Below are positions 52,799 through 61,956 of a DNA stretch of 64,000 nt, in pieces (within the stretch, counting starts at the first letter, position 1; each line of letters opens with the position of its first letter). The stretch comes from an uncultured Bacteroidales bacterium (GTDB lineage: Bacteria; Bacteroidota; Bacteroidia; Bacteroidales; Bacteroidaceae), in NCBI GenBank assembly GCA_902779085.1, contig CACYZY010000009.1:1-64000 (forward strand), read 5' to 3'. Position numbers and translations under genes: made by a program. The notes under the pieces were generated by a model, which was not told the DNA's origin, ran no database searches, and saw only the letters and a program-made list of their open reading frames with translations.

Positions 52799-52970
52799 CA
52801 GGAATGGCGTCAAGATACGCCGCTGCTGTGCTTCGTGCAGGCACAGAGAGATACGTGATGACGGCACACGTCTCTGCACTAAGATGAACCTGCTTGTCAA
52901 GCCCTTGTTCTGCTGTAGTCAGTGGGCGATGTCGCCAGAACGTAATAATGTGAAGGTAACTAAAGAGTGA
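52779..52970 (+). CDS. Small Cys-rich putative zinc-binding protein
   Basis: 63 residues. Cys positions CCASCRHREI, RLCTKMN and PLFCCSQW give a C-x2-C ... C ... CC layout, like short zinc knuckles in Bacteroidales small proteins (a similar CASC...C...C form is known to me only by general look). It overlaps the preceding gene and is followed by a terminator, which supports it being real. Confidence 0.6.
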   Translation: MEETAINRNGVKIRRCCASCRHREIRDDGTRLCTKMNLLVKPLFCCSQWAMSPERNNVKVTKE

Positions 52971-52974
52971 GAAA

Positions 52975-53012
52975 TTGGGGAGGCACTTTAATTCAAGTAG
53001 CCTCCCCAAATT
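52975..53012 (+). terminator. Terminator after the small Cys-rich gene
   Basis: TTGGGGAGGC and GCCTCCCCAA pair perfectly around a 15-base loop and are followed by ATTTAT. It closes the group 51159-52970. Confidence 0.8.
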
Positions 53013-53095
53013 TATCTGTTAACTATCCTTCAAAAGGCTTAATTTTTGGATAGCATATATAATTGTATAGCTAATTCTACTTAACAATATTAATA

Positions 53096-53127
53096 TTTGC
53101 AGATTTGTAAATAACGACTTATATTTG
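53096..53127 (+). promoter_or_regulatory. Regulator promoter with palindrome-like spacer (copy 2)
   Basis: TTTG (53096-53099), 20 bases, then TATATTTG (53120-53127). The spacer reads ATTTGTAAAT plus AACGACT, matching the promoter at 24006-24037 at 17 of 20 bases. Confidence 0.8.
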
Positions 53128-53155
53128 CATTTGACTTTACTATATACTAAAAGAC

Positions 53156-54643
53156 ATGCGTCGTTACCATCCATATTATATTGTTTGTTTTGCCATAGTT
53201 TTCATTGCTATGTTTTTGGGTTGCAGTGATTCTATCGACCCACAGCAACAGGCACATGACTTGTTTGAACAGAGCAAACAATATAAGAAGGAGAAAGATG
53301 TTGAGAAACAAATGGCTGCTTTGATACAAGCCAATCAACTGTTGCCACAATTTGATGAACCAGCCTTTGCCTCACAAGTCTGCCAGGCATTGGGTAATGC
53401 ATATATGTATCGTGACCTTTATGACGAGTCTTTGCACTATAACAGGGAAGCGATTGCTTATGCATTGCAGGAAGATCCTCACAGTAAGCAACTTTCATTG
53501 GCGTACTCAGAGTTAGGCAGAACATTTGTTGAAATGAATGTACCTGATAGTGCCAAATACTATTTTGAATTGGCATTGTCACAAGCTAAGGTGCTGAATG
53601 ATACTACAGAAATAGGTGTGGGGTATAATCAGATAGGTGTACTCTATCGAATACGTAAAGATTATTCCAAGGCTCTTGAATATGCAAAACTCGGTCTTGA
53701 GACCTATATTCAGCATAGAGACAGCAATCACATTCCACAGGCATACTATAGTACTGGTGGTGCCTACTATTATTTGGGACAGTTTGATTCAGCTAAAGTC
53801 TATTTTGAAAAATCTTTGCATACTGATAATATATATACTAAGCATGGAGCTTATAAAATCCTATATATAATATCTAAGAAGCAAGGCAAATTGGAGGATG
53901 CCATTCAATACAATGACAAATTCAGAGATTATGCTGATTCTGTGAGCCTTTATAACAAGACTGAGGCTGTGGCTGAAATCCAAGCTAAATACGATAATGA
54001 GAAACTACTTAATCAGCAGGCAAAGCTAGAATTAAATAATCTTCGTCTTACATTATTCCTTACTTTTTGTATCATAGCTATTGTCATAATAGTCATGGTA
54101 GGAAGTCGTGTATATAAGTTTTTTAAACGTAAGTTGACAGAATCGAAACTAAAGTTGGAGGAGAGCGAAAGGGTTATAAATCTCAATCAACAAGAGATTA
54201 ATCGCATTACACGTGAAATAGCTGAGGCAGATAATAATTTCAATGAAAAGGCGAACCTTATTATGGTGCAGAATGGACTTCTACAGAAGCAAAATGAGAG
54301 TTTAATGGATTATTTCTCCAACAACGTGCCTTTGTTGAAAACACTGAAAGAGCATCCTAAAGCCGTAAAGGATTGGAAGCCTATTTATGAGTTGGCCGAA
54401 GCCTTGCAAATGAATTTCTATACCCGTTTGAAGAATGAAATCCCAGAAATGCCTGAAGGTGCACTTAATATCTGCTGCTTAATACGCCTAGGATTTACCA
54501 CTAAACAAATAGCTACCATAGTTGGAATTGAAGCAGAGTCATTGACTAAACGCAAAGGTAGAATAAGGGATGAAATAATGAGCAATCATCCAAACTTGTT
54601 TAACAACAAAGTGCCTCTTGACAGTTTCGTGCAGTCTTTCTAA
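53156..54643 (+). CDS. Membrane TPR protein with C-terminal HTH (second regulator)
   Basis: 495 residues. A lipobox-like start (IAMFLGCSDS), about six TPRs (residues 30-260; e.g. DESLHYNREAIAYAL, YSKALEYAKLGLETY), a membrane helix (LFLTFCIIAIVIIVMVGS, about 300-318), a coiled coil and a C-terminal HTH (LIRLGFTTKQIATIVGIEAES). Same layout as the protein at 24049-25794, with low identity but the same gene order: each is followed by a DUF3244 gene. Likely controls the lipoprotein operon downstream. Confidence 0.8.
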   Translation: MRRYHPYYIVCFAIVFIAMFLGCSDSIDPQQQAHDLFEQSKQYKKEKDVEKQMAALIQANQLLPQFDEPAFASQVCQALGNAYMYRDLYDESLHYNREAIAYALQEDPHSKQLSLAYSELGRTFVEMNVPDSAKYYFELALSQAKVLNDTTEIGVGYNQIGVLYRIRKDYSKALEYAKLGLETYIQHRDSNHIPQAYYSTGGAYYYLGQFDSAKVYFEKSLHTDNIYTKHGAYKILYIISKKQGKLEDAIQYNDKFRDYADSVSLYNKTEAVAEIQAKYDNEKLLNQQAKLELNNLRLTLFLTFCIIAIVIIVMVGSRVYKFFKRKLTESKLKLEESERVINLNQQEINRITREIAEADNNFNEKANLIMVQNGLLQKQNESLMDYFSNNVPLLKTLKEHPKAVKDWKPIYELAEALQMNFYTRLKNEIPEMPEGALNICCLIRLGFTTKQIATIVGIEAESLTKRKGRIRDEIMSNHPNLFNNKVPLDSFVQSF

Positions 54644-54770
54644 GATTTATTTGTCCGTATCTCTTTGCTTTTTGTTTACTATACAAAAGTCTGTATAGCA
54701 AATACTTGGTTGTATTTCTGCACTACTAAAATGTCCGTATTACAATCTTCTTTATTAACATTTATTCTTT

Positions 54771-54778
54771 TATTTTTG
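54771..54778 (+). promoter_or_regulatory. Promoter -7 box for the DUF3244-lipoprotein group
   Basis: TATTTTTG lies 28 bases before the start at 54807. The preceding TTCTTT resembles the stretch before TATTTG at the first DUF3244 gene, but the -33 box is weak. Confidence 0.5.
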
Positions 54779-54806
54779 CGCATAGTATTAATTAAGATTA
54801 ATAGCT

Positions 54807-55184
54807 ATGAACAGAAGAAGATTTCTATTACTTTCAATGGGTCCTATAGCAGGAGCTATGAGTTGCAAGTTGTTTGCTCGTCCTATGGACGATGATGTTC
54901 CTACAAAAGGTGATTGGCCAGGTGGGGAATCTTATAATGCTCAAATATCTCCATGTAGTGTTGTTGTGACATTATCTGGTAGTACGCTCTACATCACAGG
55001 TGCCGCTTGTGGTTCACTTGTGTCAGTATCCATTATTGGTGCAGGATTTAACTATCATGATATTTTTGCTGACCCAGATGCCAATAATATCATGATTGAT
55101 CTGTCCACAGCTCTGTCAGGAGTTTACTCTCTCCACATCACCAATTTGCTTGGCGGTTATCTTGATGGCACGTTTAACCTTTAA
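54807..55184 (+). CDS. DUF3244-like secreted protein with Arg-rich signal
   Basis: 125 residues. The N-terminus MNRRRFLLLSMGPIAGAMSC has adjacent Arg before a hydrophobic run, similar to a Tat signal (RRxFL), and a possible lipobox Cys. The mature part is beta-rich (VVVTLSGSTLYITGAACGSL, VYSLHITNLLGGYLDG), a DUF3244-like sandwich. It follows the second regulator directly, as the other DUF3244 gene follows the first. Confidence 0.65.
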   Translation: MNRRRFLLLSMGPIAGAMSCKLFARPMDDDVPTKGDWPGGESYNAQISPCSVVVTLSGSTLYITGAACGSLVSVSIIGAGFNYHDIFADPDANNIMIDLSTALSGVYSLHITNLLGGYLDGTFNL

Positions 55185-55194
55185 TTAGTAATTC

Positions 55195-55986
55195 ATGAAA
55201 ACGAAGTTATTATTATTTTCTTTAGTGCTGATATGTTTTGCATCTTGTAATGATACTAAGGAGTTTTTACCTGAAGATAATTCAATGACCAGGTCTGAGT
55301 TAATAAATGACGAAGTGGAAATGCGTGAGTATTCAATAAAAGAACCATATGAATTTCCGGTAAAGCCAGGAACACCTCAGTGGGCTAGCTTTACTTCTTG
55401 GCTTGAGATGTACGAATCATCTCAAATTTCAGAAGACATTCTTACGGACATAACCACGGAAGCTCTAGCTGAGACATGTCTTTCATACCCACTTGCGTTT
55501 GATTTTTTGTATGCCAATGATGAATTATTAAGAATCTCACAGACAATTGCAGATTTTAATGGACTAAACGAATTGAGCAAAAGAGAGGGTGGCGCTAAAT
55601 GTTTAGTTGATGAATATGAGAAACTTGACAAATTTGCAATAAACCGTCCTCCTCATTATATAATAAAAGAATCGTATTCAATTCTTGCATATGCAGAGTT
55701 GCTTCTTTCAAACGATGTTTTTTTTACTAAATTAAATGAAGAGGACTTAAGGCATCTTTATGAGGTCACTTCTACTAAATTAGAATATAAATTGAACAAC
55801 ATAGATTACTTTTCTTATGTTGATCTAAAAAAATCGTTGTTGTTAAATTCGAAAATCCGTCTTAAGGTTGACAAAAATATTTCCCCCAAAGAAAAAGAAT
55901 GCTTAATCAACTTTATTAGGGATTATAATAATGTAACAGTTGATGAGTTAGAAATCGTTTCCCGAGTAGCAAACGTTATGAAATAA
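55195..55986 (+). CDS. Lipoprotein, paralogue of the next gene
   Basis: 263 residues. Signal peptide with lipobox (LVLICFASC). The sequence PGTPQWASFTSWLEMYESSQ, then SEDILTDITTEALAETCLSYP lines up with the next protein (PGTDAWNELHNQG, then PEDILKTLSTEAVIQAFFDFP), so the two are tandem paralogues. Helical body, family not recognised. It probably sits on a membrane and faces outwards or to the periplasm. It starts 10 bases after the DUF3244 gene. Confidence 0.7.
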   Translation: MKTKLLLFSLVLICFASCNDTKEFLPEDNSMTRSELINDEVEMREYSIKEPYEFPVKPGTPQWASFTSWLEMYESSQISEDILTDITTEALAETCLSYPLAFDFLYANDELLRISQTIADFNGLNELSKREGGAKCLVDEYEKLDKFAINRPPHYIIKESYSILAYAELLLSNDVFFTKLNEEDLRHLYEVTSTKLEYKLNNIDYFSYVDLKKSLLLNSKIRLKVDKNISPKEKECLINFIRDYNNVTVDELEIVSRVANVMK

Positions 55987-55995
55987 ATAGAGTAT

Positions 55996-56808
55996 ATGAA
56001 AACTATCAAACAATTATCGTTATGGAGTATGGCAACAATTGCAATCATGTGTTCTTGCCAAAAGGATGAGCCCATTGGACTCAATTATGAGAGATATTCT
56101 TTGTCTATAGGTGAAACTAGATCGGTTGATTATCTTACGACATTGGATAGTGATGAATGTATGGGTATAGTCAGGCCAACTGATTGTTATACCTACCCAT
56201 ATCTACCAGGTACAGATGCATGGAATGAATTACATAATCAAGGGCTCCAAGTCGTTTATGAAGCGTGCAAAATACCAGAGGATATTTTAAAGACACTTTC
56301 TACGGAAGCTGTTATTCAAGCTTTTTTCGATTTCCCTTTCATTTCTGAAATATATGCATCTAATTCTATGTTGGAAGGATTTAATAGCATGACGAATAAA
56401 AACTCTGCTTATGCCGAGATACTTAAAAGGGAAGATGTAGCAAGTACCTTGGTGGAGAGATATGTAAACTATAAAGCAGTAGGGTGCAATGCTGCAATTT
56501 ACCATACACCAGAACTTGAGTTGTTACTCGCTCAGCCAGAAATATATAACATGCTTGACAAGAATCAATGTAAGGAAATTGTTAAGGAGGCGCTAAATAA
56601 AATCAGTGCACGCCTCAATTATGACCCAGAATTGAAATGGCTTCACATTAATACATGCCTTATGATGGGTAGACTGATGCTGTCAGCTGGCTATGAGGAT
56701 TTTAAAGATGCTGTATCTGGCTCTAAAACGTTGCAGGAGTACTTAGATTCCCAAGATTATTCTTTCAAGGATTATGAATTAATTATCCTGTATGCAAACA
56801 ATTATTAA
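55996..56808 (+). CDS. Lipoprotein, paralogue of the preceding gene
   Basis: 270 residues. Lipobox IAIMCSCQ near residue 21. The aligned block of about 100 residues (PGTDAWNELHNQGLQVVYEA, LKREDVASTLVERYVNYKAV) repeats the pattern of the protein before it. Unknown function. The two lipoproteins plus the secreted protease-like protein next to it may form one surface unit, or immunity plus target. Confidence 0.7.
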   Translation: MKTIKQLSLWSMATIAIMCSCQKDEPIGLNYERYSLSIGETRSVDYLTTLDSDECMGIVRPTDCYTYPYLPGTDAWNELHNQGLQVVYEACKIPEDILKTLSTEAVIQAFFDFPFISEIYASNSMLEGFNSMTNKNSAYAEILKREDVASTLVERYVNYKAVGCNAAIYHTPELELLLAQPEIYNMLDKNQCKEIVKEALNKISARLNYDPELKWLHINTCLMMGRLMLSAGYEDFKDAVSGSKTLQEYLDSQDYSFKDYELIILYANNY

Positions 56809-56819
56809 GCAAATTTGAT

Positions 56820-57890
56820 ATGAAAAAGATCTTGATATTTTTCATCCTTGCTTTTGCAGTTAAAGCGAGTTATTTGTATTCTCAAATATATACACCTAAG
56901 GGGCATTATGTTACTGTTCTAACAAATTCAGAGTACTCTCCTGGTACTATAACTAATCTTACAAATGATTTTCAATCCACATACCCCAATGCTGAAATCT
57001 TGCAGCCTGCATCACATAGGTATAATTGTCACAGCTATGCATGGTACAGGTCGGAAGGAGGTACTGGTTATTATTGGTTGAACCAGAACCCTGATTTACA
57101 TTGGTATTGGGATGATGGAAGCTATATAGAAACTACGCAATCATATGCAGAGAAAGTTTTTTATTATGATGGAGACCATTCTGCGATAATTTCTCCAACA
57201 AATTCTAGCAAATATGAATCCAAATGGGGGAGTCTGCCTTTGGTTAGACATGATCCTAATTATGTCCCTTATTCACAGCCATCTCATAGAAAATATTATC
57301 TGTGGAATATGAAAATCAATGGTTCTTCTATTATATATGGTAGCTCAAACAAAAGTTATACTATTGACCATATACCAGCTAATGCCTCGTCATTTACTTT
57401 TAGTTATAATACCCAGTTGTTGACTCTTGTGTCAACATCTGGTAGAACTGTTACAGTCAAGCCAAAAACATCAACAACTGTAGGTGACGCATATATTGCG
57501 GTTCAAATCAATTTTAATTCTGGTAGTTCTAAGACTATTAATAAGAATGTCGGGATAGGTGGACCTCATTATTCTGATGTAACATTAACAGTAACAAGAG
57601 CATCTGATGGTTTAGAAGTATACCAGTCTGGATATGGCACAGAACCTAACACGTATTACTATGGTCAAATAGCTGGACTCCCTTCTGGTTATTCTTTGAC
57701 GTGGTCAAGTAATGAGTTGCAAATCATATATTCTAGTGGTAATCAGGTTTATTTCAAAACTACTTCTCTAGGTTGGGGATTACTCAATGTTTCATCAGTA
57801 AATAATTCGACAGGGGTGACAAAGCCGTTATTGGGTGCTACATTACACGGCAGAAGAGGCTCGGTTGTTGATGGCAATACTCATAATTGA
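56820..57890 (+). CDS. Secreted putative Cys hydrolase with beta domains
   Basis: 356 residues. A signal peptide (LIFFILAFAVKASYLYS) is followed by a domain with SHRYNCHSYAW (Cys70) and FYYDGDHSAIISP (His120), the Cys/His pattern of NlpC/P60 or CHAP-like papain folds. After residue 150 come two Ig-like beta repeats (SFTFSYNTQLLTLVS, LTVTRASDGLEVYQ). It could cut peptidoglycan or a protein. It ends the operon begun at 54807; no terminator was seen. Confidence 0.6.
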   Translation: MKKILIFFILAFAVKASYLYSQIYTPKGHYVTVLTNSEYSPGTITNLTNDFQSTYPNAEILQPASHRYNCHSYAWYRSEGGTGYYWLNQNPDLHWYWDDGSYIETTQSYAEKVFYYDGDHSAIISPTNSSKYESKWGSLPLVRHDPNYVPYSQPSHRKYYLWNMKINGSSIIYGSSNKSYTIDHIPANASSFTFSYNTQLLTLVSTSGRTVTVKPKTSTTVGDAYIAVQINFNSGSSKTINKNVGIGGPHYSDVTLTVTRASDGLEVYQSGYGTEPNTYYYGQIAGLPSGYSLTWSSNELQIIYSSGNQVYFKTTSLGWGLLNVSSVNNSTGVTKPLLGATLHGRRGSVVDGNTHN

Positions 57891-58333
57891 GTTATTCGGC
57901 TTGTCGTAATGCCCTGCCTAGTGTGATGCTTAGATCTGATATAAATAACATTTACCTGTGAAGTATTTGCGCGACCTTTTAAGCATTGACACATGAACAA
58001 TTAATGTTCTATCATATTACTAATTAAGAAAGGGAAAGAAATGCCTTTATTTTTTCTTAATAAAGCAGAAGTGCTGAAAGAAGCAGTTTTTTGGGTGGAC
58101 TTCTTAAGGGAATTCAATCATATGAGTGACATACTTGCAAGAACTGAAGGTGGAAATTAAGTATAGAGACCGATGGCGTACATGATAATGGATGCGATTA
58201 TAGAGAATCCTGAAAGTACGAAGATATTGAACTTTGATTCAATACGAAAGGCCTCTTTGTCATTTTGTCAAAAAAATAGTTTTCTAGCTAGTGAAAGGGG
58301 AATACATAAATAAACATTTAAAGGATAAATGCT
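57891..58333. other. Intergenic stretch with one tiny possible gene
   Basis: About 440 bases. A 39-residue frame at 58041-58160 (MPLFFLNKAEVLKEAVFWVD, with AAGAA before it) has a purine-rich start region but no known family. Otherwise nothing is seen; the GTGACATACT part has no strong promoter. Confidence 0.35.
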
Positions 58334-59296
58334 ATGCTACAACCATCTACGCTATTTACAGAAGAGATAAGGATATATCAAGAGCATATACTCAACTACG
58401 GTTATTGCCCATTTTGTAACAGAAATCTTGCTCAAGGTGAAAATGTGTATGCGGGTGAACGGGCAGATGGTTATATTTCTGTAGCATGCGAATCGTGTAA
58501 GGATATGATAAGTACATATGTCAAGAAGATTGTATATCATCCCAAGGAATACGATGTTCCAAATCGGAATGTACCTCTTTGGCGATATCAAGATTTCCCT
58601 AAGTTCGTATCTCTGCTTGATTGCGGTGAGTTGTTTTTTACAAGGGCAGATAAATTTGAAGACGTATTTGAAGGCGCCCGTGGCTTTAATTTCCAAAAGG
58701 AGGCTATCTATGATAAGTTGAAACCATCTCTCACCTTGAAGGTAAAAAGTCAGTTAAGAGCAGCGGGAATAGAAAACCCAACTGATGATGAAGTAGATAA
58801 AAAACTTATAGAAGAGACCGAGGCTTTGCTGGAAACTCAGTGGAAAAAACGAAAGGAATACTTTGTAAGTTGCTGGCACGCCAATGAACGTGAGTCAGAA
58901 GCTATGTGGAAATTGTATATAACAGCAAAAAAGCAGGGTATAGCTATTCAGACCACGATGGAACGGTTATGTTATTCGATTGGAAAAAGTGGGTTTGAAG
59001 TCGGAAAAGTGAAATACATATCTTACGATGTGCCTTTGGAAAGCGATGCAGAACCTATCTGGTATAAAAGGACAGCATTTAGTCATGAAAACGAGGTGAG
59101 GGCAATCTTTCGTGAAGTTGGGAACTGCTTAGAGGGCATGTCTGTCCGGATGGATTTAAACATGCTGATAGAGCGGGTGTATATCTCGCCATCAGCACCT
59201 AGCTGGTTTGCTGAACTGGTGAAGAGGGTGATGAACAAATATGGTCTTAATAAGCCCGTTGAATATTCAAGGCTTGATGAGAAACCGATATATTAG
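58334..59296 (+). CDS. DUF2971-like protein with zinc ribbon
   Basis: 320 residues. The N-terminus has a treble-clef-like zinc site: CPFC (25, 28) and CESC (52, 55). Then LWRYQDFPKFVSLLDCGELFFTRAD, FVSCWHANERESEAMWKLY and NEVRAIFREV, the DUF2971 pattern. The biochemical role of DUF2971 is unsettled. It starts an operon with a pseudokinase-like and a TPR protein (gaps of six and two bases), which suggests a common complex. Confidence 0.72.
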   Translation: MLQPSTLFTEEIRIYQEHILNYGYCPFCNRNLAQGENVYAGERADGYISVACESCKDMISTYVKKIVYHPKEYDVPNRNVPLWRYQDFPKFVSLLDCGELFFTRADKFEDVFEGARGFNFQKEAIYDKLKPSLTLKVKSQLRAAGIENPTDDEVDKKLIEETEALLETQWKKRKEYFVSCWHANERESEAMWKLYITAKKQGIAIQTTMERLCYSIGKSGFEVGKVKYISYDVPLESDAEPIWYKRTAFSHENEVRAIFREVGNCLEGMSVRMDLNMLIERVYISPSAPSWFAELVKRVMNKYGLNKPVEYSRLDEKPIY

Positions 59297-59302
59297 TAAG
59301 CA

Positions 59303-60388
59303 ATGAAGATATTTGCATGTAAAGATTTGACAGGTAAGACTATTGGTGGTTGGAAGGTTGGGAACTTGATGGCCAGTAGCGACAAAACAGCGAAATACGC
59401 CCTGTTCTATGAGGTTAGAAATGATAGTGAAAGTGCCATTATGAAGGTTCTCAACTATGACATGTGCCATAATGGTCTTTTAGATGGTACTCATGACAGA
59501 GCATCTTTGATAGCAAGGGAGGCCAGTGCATTCCATTTTGAATCGAGCTTGGCAAAAGAGTGTACGGGGAATCACATGGGTAATGTAATAAGATACATTG
59601 ATTCTGCAGATGTAGAACTGCCAGACTATTATATAAAAACGGTCTCGTACATTGTATATGAGATGTCGGAAGGTAAAATAGGCGATTTTCTCACATTTTC
59701 GTCGAAAACCGATTTTGTTGTTGATTTAGGTATGTTGGTAGAAAAACTTAAATCTCTACATCAAGTGACGAAAGGTGTCCGTCAGCTGCATTCAAAATTT
59801 ATAGCTCACCATAATATCACCCCGCAGAGTGTGGAGGTGTTTGATGCCAATTCTTTGTCAAAGGTAGGTGGGCTTCAGAAATCGCGTACACATCAAGAGT
59901 TACTTCATTCTCCTGTTTCCTCCCGCTTGTTTGATGGGGATTATACTTTCGCTCCACCAGAGGCGTTTTTTAATTACAAGATGTTGGAAGATATGAGCAC
60001 TTACTATCAGATTGACAATTATATGTTGGGTAATCTGATTGTATATTATCTTTCGATGATGAATCTTACCACTTTGATTAGTAATAAATGTCCTTACTCA
60101 TTATGTTACTGGGCCTCAAAAGGTGCTGATTATAATGATGTGTTGCCAGCCATCATGGCCGCTTTTAACCAGTCAATAGAAGAAATCAAGAGCTCAATTT
60201 GCGTAGAGGAACTCCGTGAACCAATTGCACAAATTATTGAGGGCTTATGCCACCCAGTACCAGAAAGAAGGGGCTACCCTGGAAGATTTAATAAACCACT
60301 AGCTAATGCAGATTTACAGCGAGTCCTTTCCAAACTGGATGTGTTATACAACAAGGCTCAGCTTATTCTTTACGCAAGGAAAAAGTAG
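59303..60388 (+). CDS. Protein-kinase-like protein with degraded catalytic motifs
   Basis: 361 residues. Kinase fold signs: SAIMKVLNYD with Lys48, IVYEMSEGKIGDFL as hinge, and the HRD-like stretch AHHNITPQSVEVF (169-177). The catalytic Asp is replaced by Asn171, the Lys of LKP by Thr and the metal Asn by Ser; the DFG position reads VGG. So it is a pseudokinase by sequence. The C-lobe continues to CHPVPERRGYP (about residue 317), the end of typical kinase domains. It would bind, not phosphorylate, or use another route. Confidence 0.65.
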   Translation: MKIFACKDLTGKTIGGWKVGNLMASSDKTAKYALFYEVRNDSESAIMKVLNYDMCHNGLLDGTHDRASLIAREASAFHFESSLAKECTGNHMGNVIRYIDSADVELPDYYIKTVSYIVYEMSEGKIGDFLTFSSKTDFVVDLGMLVEKLKSLHQVTKGVRQLHSKFIAHHNITPQSVEVFDANSLSKVGGLQKSRTHQELLHSPVSSRLFDGDYTFAPPEAFFNYKMLEDMSTYYQIDNYMLGNLIVYYLSMMNLTTLISNKCPYSLCYWASKGADYNDVLPAIMAAFNQSIEEIKSSICVEELREPIAQIIEGLCHPVPERRGYPGRFNKPLANADLQRVLSKLDVLYNKAQLILYARKK

Positions 60389-60390
60389 AT

Positions 60391-61956
60391 ATGGCGATTT
60401 TTTTTGATGACGAGGAACGTAATATGCTTCCATTGTGGCGCAGCTATGATGATATAAGTCTGACGCGCGAGATGGATTATTCGGGAAAGAAGATGTTGTC
60501 TATGCGTTTCGATCTCTTTGGTAGTTTCATTGAGGCATGGAAAGCCAAACAGACCGTAGTAACTGCTGCTGATTTGGTGAATGCCGGCGTGGCAAGTGGT
60601 AATACTTGTCACGTGGAAGTAATGAATGCAGCTGATTTTATGCTTAACAATGCAGACCAATGTACAACTCTAGCTTTGGAAGTGGCAGAATCAATAATAA
60701 ATACCCCTCGAGTAATACTGCCAAACAGTCTTTTAAAGTCAAAGAAATTTGAAGATACTGCGACAAACCTTATCAAGGGTTTGGTAGAACAGGAGCAGAT
60801 GACAAAAGCCCGTATTGGCATGCTTCGGCACCAACTTAGAGAACATTGTTATGATCCTGTGGCCTATTGTGAATTAGCTAGATGTTATGCCAATCTTGGT
60901 ATGATCGACAAGGCAGAAACGTATATGAATTACGCAGTCTACCTAGCACCTACAAGCCGGTTTATAGTGAGATGTGCAGCCCGTTTTTTTGTGCATAAGG
61001 GTGATTTGGATAGAGCAAAGAATGTTCTTTTGAAGAGTGGTAGGGTGAAAATGGACCCATGGATAATGTCTGCGGAAATTGCTGTTGAATCTGTTATGGA
61101 AAGAGCGTCTCGATATGTGAAAGATGGTCGACAGTTGGCGCTTTCTGGAAATGTGTCAGCTTTCAGCACCAGTGAACTTTGTTTTGCGATTTGCAAAGTT
61201 GATTTGGACTATGGAAAACGTAAAGATTCGAGAAAGATGTTTGAGAAAGGCATCATAGAGCCTAATGACAACTGTTTGGCGCAGGCAGAGTTTTTTGCCA
61301 AAAATGATTGTAATATAAAATTGGATTTGTCTGCGTATAGCTGTTTACCCCATAAACATGAGGCAGATACGCGTAAAGCTTATGAAACGGGGAAATATGA
61401 AGAAGCTTTTATTTCTTCGCTGAAATGGATGCAGGATTACAGATTTGAACAACGCCCTATTGCATTTGCTTTTGATATCTCTTGTATTTATCTAAAAAGG
61501 TATGATTTTGCTATTGAGGTGGAAAAGAAAGCCTTAGCATTGACTCCCAATAATCCTACAGCTGTCAATAATCTGGCATACGTCATGGGATTGTCTGATA
61601 GGCTAGATGAGGCTGAAGCCTATCTCTCAACAATAAACTACCAGAAATATTTAGATAAAAAGGATACTACCGGTGCAATATGCCTCGTAGCCACCTGTGG
61701 CCTTCTTGAATATCGAAAAGGCAATGTTAATGAGGGTCGTAAGATGTATAATATGGCAATTCAAGCAGCAAAGAAACATAAAGATAATGGACTTGCCGCA
61801 AAGGCAAGGCTGAACATGATACGCGAGGAGGTGCATAACGTCAAAGAGTATGATGGGAACATTCTGAATGAGTTAGAAAGTCTAGAAACCGATAGTATTA
61901 GAGAGACAGAACAATTAAAGAAGGATATTCTAGAAGAGGTAAAGAAGAGATCTTAG
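60391..61956 (+). CDS. TPR-repeat protein of the pseudokinase operon
   Basis: 521 residues. TPR-like repeats at about 150-260 (CELARCYANLGMIDKAETYM, CAARFFVHKGDLDRAKNVLL) and 330-480 (FAIEVEKKALALTPNNPTAV, LDEAEAYLSTINYQKYLDKK). No signal or membrane segment. It starts two bases after the pseudokinase gene. It likely scaffolds the operon products. No catalytic motif found. Confidence 0.75.
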   Translation: MAIFFDDEERNMLPLWRSYDDISLTREMDYSGKKMLSMRFDLFGSFIEAWKAKQTVVTAADLVNAGVASGNTCHVEVMNAADFMLNNADQCTTLALEVAESIINTPRVILPNSLLKSKKFEDTATNLIKGLVEQEQMTKARIGMLRHQLREHCYDPVAYCELARCYANLGMIDKAETYMNYAVYLAPTSRFIVRCAARFFVHKGDLDRAKNVLLKSGRVKMDPWIMSAEIAVESVMERASRYVKDGRQLALSGNVSAFSTSELCFAICKVDLDYGKRKDSRKMFEKGIIEPNDNCLAQAEFFAKNDCNIKLDLSAYSCLPHKHEADTRKAYETGKYEEAFISSLKWMQDYRFEQRPIAFAFDISCIYLKRYDFAIEVEKKALALTPNNPTAVNNLAYVMGLSDRLDEAEAYLSTINYQKYLDKKDTTGAICLVATCGLLEYRKGNVNEGRKMYNMAIQAAKKHKDNGLAAKARLNMIREEVHNVKEYDGNILNELESLETDSIRETEQLKKDILEEVKKRS

